Program-made: the position numbers and the translations under genes
Assembly (NCBI GenBank): GCA_030619215.1
Contig: JAUXBV010000123.1
Location: 1 to 8,066 of the forward strand
Direction: 5' to 3'
Length of the DNA stretch: 8,066 nucleotides
DNA from: Fibrobacterota bacterium
Lineage (GTDB): Bacteria; Fibrobacterota; Chitinivibrionia; Chitinivibrionales; JANQEN01
Part shown: positions 6,555 to 8,066 of the stretch, one piece after another
Layout: every line of letters begins with the position of its first letter
Numbering within the stretch: the first letter of the stretch is position 1
Notes under the pieces: generated by a model
The model's database searches: none
Told to the model about the DNA's origin: nothing
What the model saw: only the letters and a program-made list of their open reading frames with translations

Positions 6555-6574
6555 ATAAATTCCCTCCAATTTAT
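6555..6574 (-). repeat. Perfect 7-bp hairpin at the glgC stop with GGAGGG loop
   Basis: On the minus strand ATAAATT, GGAGGG and AATTTAT form a perfect 7-bp AT stem with a six-base loop. The first base of the stem is the first base of the glgC stop codon TGA, read on the opposite edge at 6574. The loop is a perfect Shine-Dalgarno-like sequence, yet no credible ORF follows: the only nearby start, a TTG 12 bases on, gives 12 codons. It may be a weak 3'-end structure rather than a terminator, since no U-tract follows. Confidence 0.45.
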
Positions 6575-7848
6575 CATTGGTTATGGGTATATTCCCGTGA
6601 TGGCCTGCTAATTACAACCACACCTGAATCGGTTACAAAAAAACGCTCTCTATCTTTTTCCAGGTCAAATCCAATTTTATCACCCGGGTCAATTCTTACA
6701 TATTTATCAATAATGGCTCTTTTTATTTTAGCTTTAGATCCGATCTCCACATCAGAGAAAATAATTGAATCTTCGACAGTGGCAAAACTGTGCACTCTTA
6801 CTCCACGGGAAAGCACGGATCTGATTACTTTACCGCCGCTGATAATACAGCCTCCGGGTATTATTGAGTCAAGTGCGACACCGATACGTTTCTCACGGCC
6901 CTCTCCGGAAAAAACAAACTTTGCAGGTGCTGTTTGCCTCGGAGCTGTTCGAATCGGCCAGCTTTCGTTATACAAATTCATCTCCGGGATAACATCCCGA
7001 AGGGACATATTAGCTTTATGATACGCATCAATTGTTCCTACATCTTCCCAGTATTTTTTCTGCATCGGGCTTTCACCCGGAACCCTGTTCTCGGAAAAAT
7101 CGTACACATAAACAGGATAATTAGGGAAAACAGCGGGGATAATATCCCGGCCAAAATCATGTGATGATTTTTTATTAGAAGAATCGTTATAAAGCTCTCG
7201 TATTAAAATGTTCTTATTGAAAACGTAATTTCCCATTGAAACCAGTGCCATATCCGGCCTGCCAGGTATGGAAGTCGGATTTTTCGGCTTTTCCTGGAAG
7301 CCGATTACGCGCCTGTTGCTGTCAACTTCAACGATACCATATTTTCCTGCCGCTTCTTCGAGAGGTTTCGGTATAACAGAGATAGTTGCCACTGCGCCGG
7401 TGCTGCGGTGAAAGAGGAGCATTTGAGCCACATCCATATTATAAATATGATCACCCCCAAATATGGCAACATAATCGGGATTCTCATCTTCAATGAGATT
7501 GATATTCTGAAAAATTGCATCTGCCGTGCCTTCGTACCACCGTTTTCCTGTCATCATCTGTGCAGGAACCGGGTCTATATATTGACCAAGCATACCATTA
7601 AGGTTCCAGCCGGTGGAGAGATGTTTAATTAGAGAATTTGATTTAAACTGGGTCAAAACCTTTATTTTGAAAATCCCGGAGTTTATTAAATTACTCAGGG
7701 CAAAATCAATAATCCGGTATTTGCCCCCGAAGGGAACTGCCGGTTTTGCCCTCTCCTTTGTAAGCGGATAAAGACGGGAGCCTTCTCCCCCGGCTAACAC
7801 CATGGCAAGTACGTTAGGATAACCTATTGAAGAACGGAATGTATCCAT
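6574..7848 (-). CDS. glgC: Glucose-1-phosphate adenylyltransferase (ADP-glucose pyrophosphorylase)
   Basis: GlgC makes ADP-glucose and PPi from ATP and glucose 1-phosphate, the committed step of bacterial glycogen synthesis, in the cytoplasm. The 424-residue length is normal. The nucleotidyltransferase domain (about 11-285) opens with MVLAGGEGSRLYPLTKERAKPAVPFGGKYRIIDF. Lys43 matches the activator-site Lys39 of E. coli GlgC. WYEGTADA (104-111) binds nucleotide, GGDHIYNMD (131-139) carries the catalytic Asp133, and FQEKP (184-188) carries the glucose-1-phosphate lysine Lys187. MGNYVF (205-210), DFGRDIIPA (231-239) and YWEDVGTIDAYHKANM (266-281) complete the core. The C-terminal part (about 310-400) is the left-handed beta-helix that houses allosteric and subunit contacts. 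The ATG at 7848-7846 has no strong Shine-Dalgarno, but the catalytic core begins 14 residues later, as in relatives. No other glycogen gene is in the window. A mannose-1-phosphate transferase is unlikely given the GDHIYNMD and FGRDIIP motifs. Confidence 0.97.
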   Translation of the reverse strand: MDTFRSSIGYPNVLAMVLAGGEGSRLYPLTKERAKPAVPFGGKYRIIDFALSNLINSGIFKIKVLTQFKSNSLIKHLSTGWNLNGMLGQYIDPVPAQMMTGKRWYEGTADAIFQNINLIEDENPDYVAIFGGDHIYNMDVAQMLLFHRSTGAVATISVIPKPLEEAAGKYGIVEVDSNRRVIGFQEKPKNPTSIPGRPDMALVSMGNYVFNKNILIRELYNDSSNKKSSHDFGRDIIPAVFPNYPVYVYDFSENRVPGESPMQKKYWEDVGTIDAYHKANMSLRDVIPEMNLYNESWPIRTAPRQTAPAKFVFSGEGREKRIGVALDSIIPGGCIISGGKVIRSVLSRGVRVHSFATVEDSIIFSDVEIGSKAKIKRAIIDKYVRIDPGDKIGFDLEKDRERFFVTDSGVVVISRPSREYTHNQ

Positions 7849-7947
7849 TTTTTAATACTATCTTGGGTAAAAACGTTAAGAGAATAAAGCGGGATTTTAT
7901 GGTTATATCACTGTATCGTAAATCAAATTGTTATTACTGACACGTGC

Positions 7948-7976
7948 ATTATTCTATATTTTACACCAGTTCGCAA
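7948..7976 (-). promoter_or_regulatory. Candidate sigma-70 promoter of glgC
   Basis: On the minus strand TTGCGA (7976-7971, 4 of 6) is followed after 17 bases by AATAAT (7953-7948, 5 of 6). Transcription would start near 7941, leaving a leader of about 92 bases. It is the best pair in the 218 non-coding bases before glgC. No ORF enters this region from the right edge on either strand. Confidence 0.35.
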
Positions 7977-7983
7977 TATTCAA

Positions 7984-7999
7984 AATAGTATATACTATT
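7984..7999. promoter_or_regulatory. 16-bp perfect palindrome upstream of glgC (possible operator)
   Basis: AATAGTATATACTATT is a perfect inverted repeat with no loop, ending 7 bases upstream of the candidate -35 of glgC. Two-fold symmetry and position fit a dimeric regulator site for glgC or for a gene beyond the right edge. AT-rich composition makes chance palindromes more likely, so function is unproven. Confidence 0.4.
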
Positions 8000-8066
8000 A
8001 AATTCCGGCATAATAAATTTAAAAATATCATATTACACCTTGCACTATACAAACGCTATTTTTATA

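Noticed and set aside
6713..7164. Plus-strand ORFs of 76-102 codons inside glgC
   Set aside because: They are antisense to conserved glgC core and beta-helix codons, with no initiation signals.

Overview
This window looks like an ordinary housekeeping stretch of a bacterial chromosome. It has moderate-to-low G+C, AT-rich intergenic gaps, and no mobile genes, CRISPR array, tRNA or rRNA. Six complete protein genes are well supported: a PPi-type 6-phosphofructokinase, a LipM-type octanoyltransferase, a ROK-family sugar kinase, NAD-dependent DNA ligase (LigA), a short RpoD/SigA-type sigma factor and glucose-1-phosphate adenylyltransferase (GlgC). The phylum cannot be fixed from sequence alone. 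The compact sigma factor without region 1.1, the long-clade PPi-phosphofructokinase and the scarcity of Shine-Dalgarno sequences would suit a Planctomycetota (for example Brocadiales), Omnitrophota or FCB-like lineage, but this is a guess from general resemblance.

Layout. Positions 1-87 may hold the last 28 codons of a plus-strand gene entering from the left. The octanoyltransferase gene (1359-2147) and phosphofructokinase gene (107-1312) lie in that order on the minus strand with a 46-base gap, so they are probably co-transcribed. A 180-base divergent gap separates them from the plus-strand pair of ROK kinase (2328-3287) and ligA (3413-5389). Between that pair lies a 41-base palindromic repeat that contains the upstream in-frame ATG of ligA. 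The ligA and sigma genes converge across a 111-base gap that carries two hairpins, one of them a nested inverted repeat. On the minus strand, glgC (6574-7848) lies upstream of the sigma gene (5501-6349), with a 224-base gap that contains a good sigma-70-like promoter. The last 218 bases are non-coding upstream DNA of glgC, with a promoter candidate and a 16-base perfect palindrome.

How the genes fit together. Three products belong to hexose and glycogen metabolism. GlgC commits glucose-1-phosphate to ADP-glucose and releases PPi. The ROK kinase probably phosphorylates free glucose or a related sugar. The phosphofructokinase can use PPi in glycolysis. LipM supplies the octanoyl precursor of lipoate for 2-oxoacid dehydrogenases and the glycine cleavage system. 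LigA and the sigma factor are informational genes with no evident functional tie to these. I found no convincing new biological system. The items most worth a second look are the repeat at the ligA start, the convergent nested hairpin, the sigma factor's altered -10-recognition residue, and the shared start context of two genes without a Shine-Dalgarno sequence.
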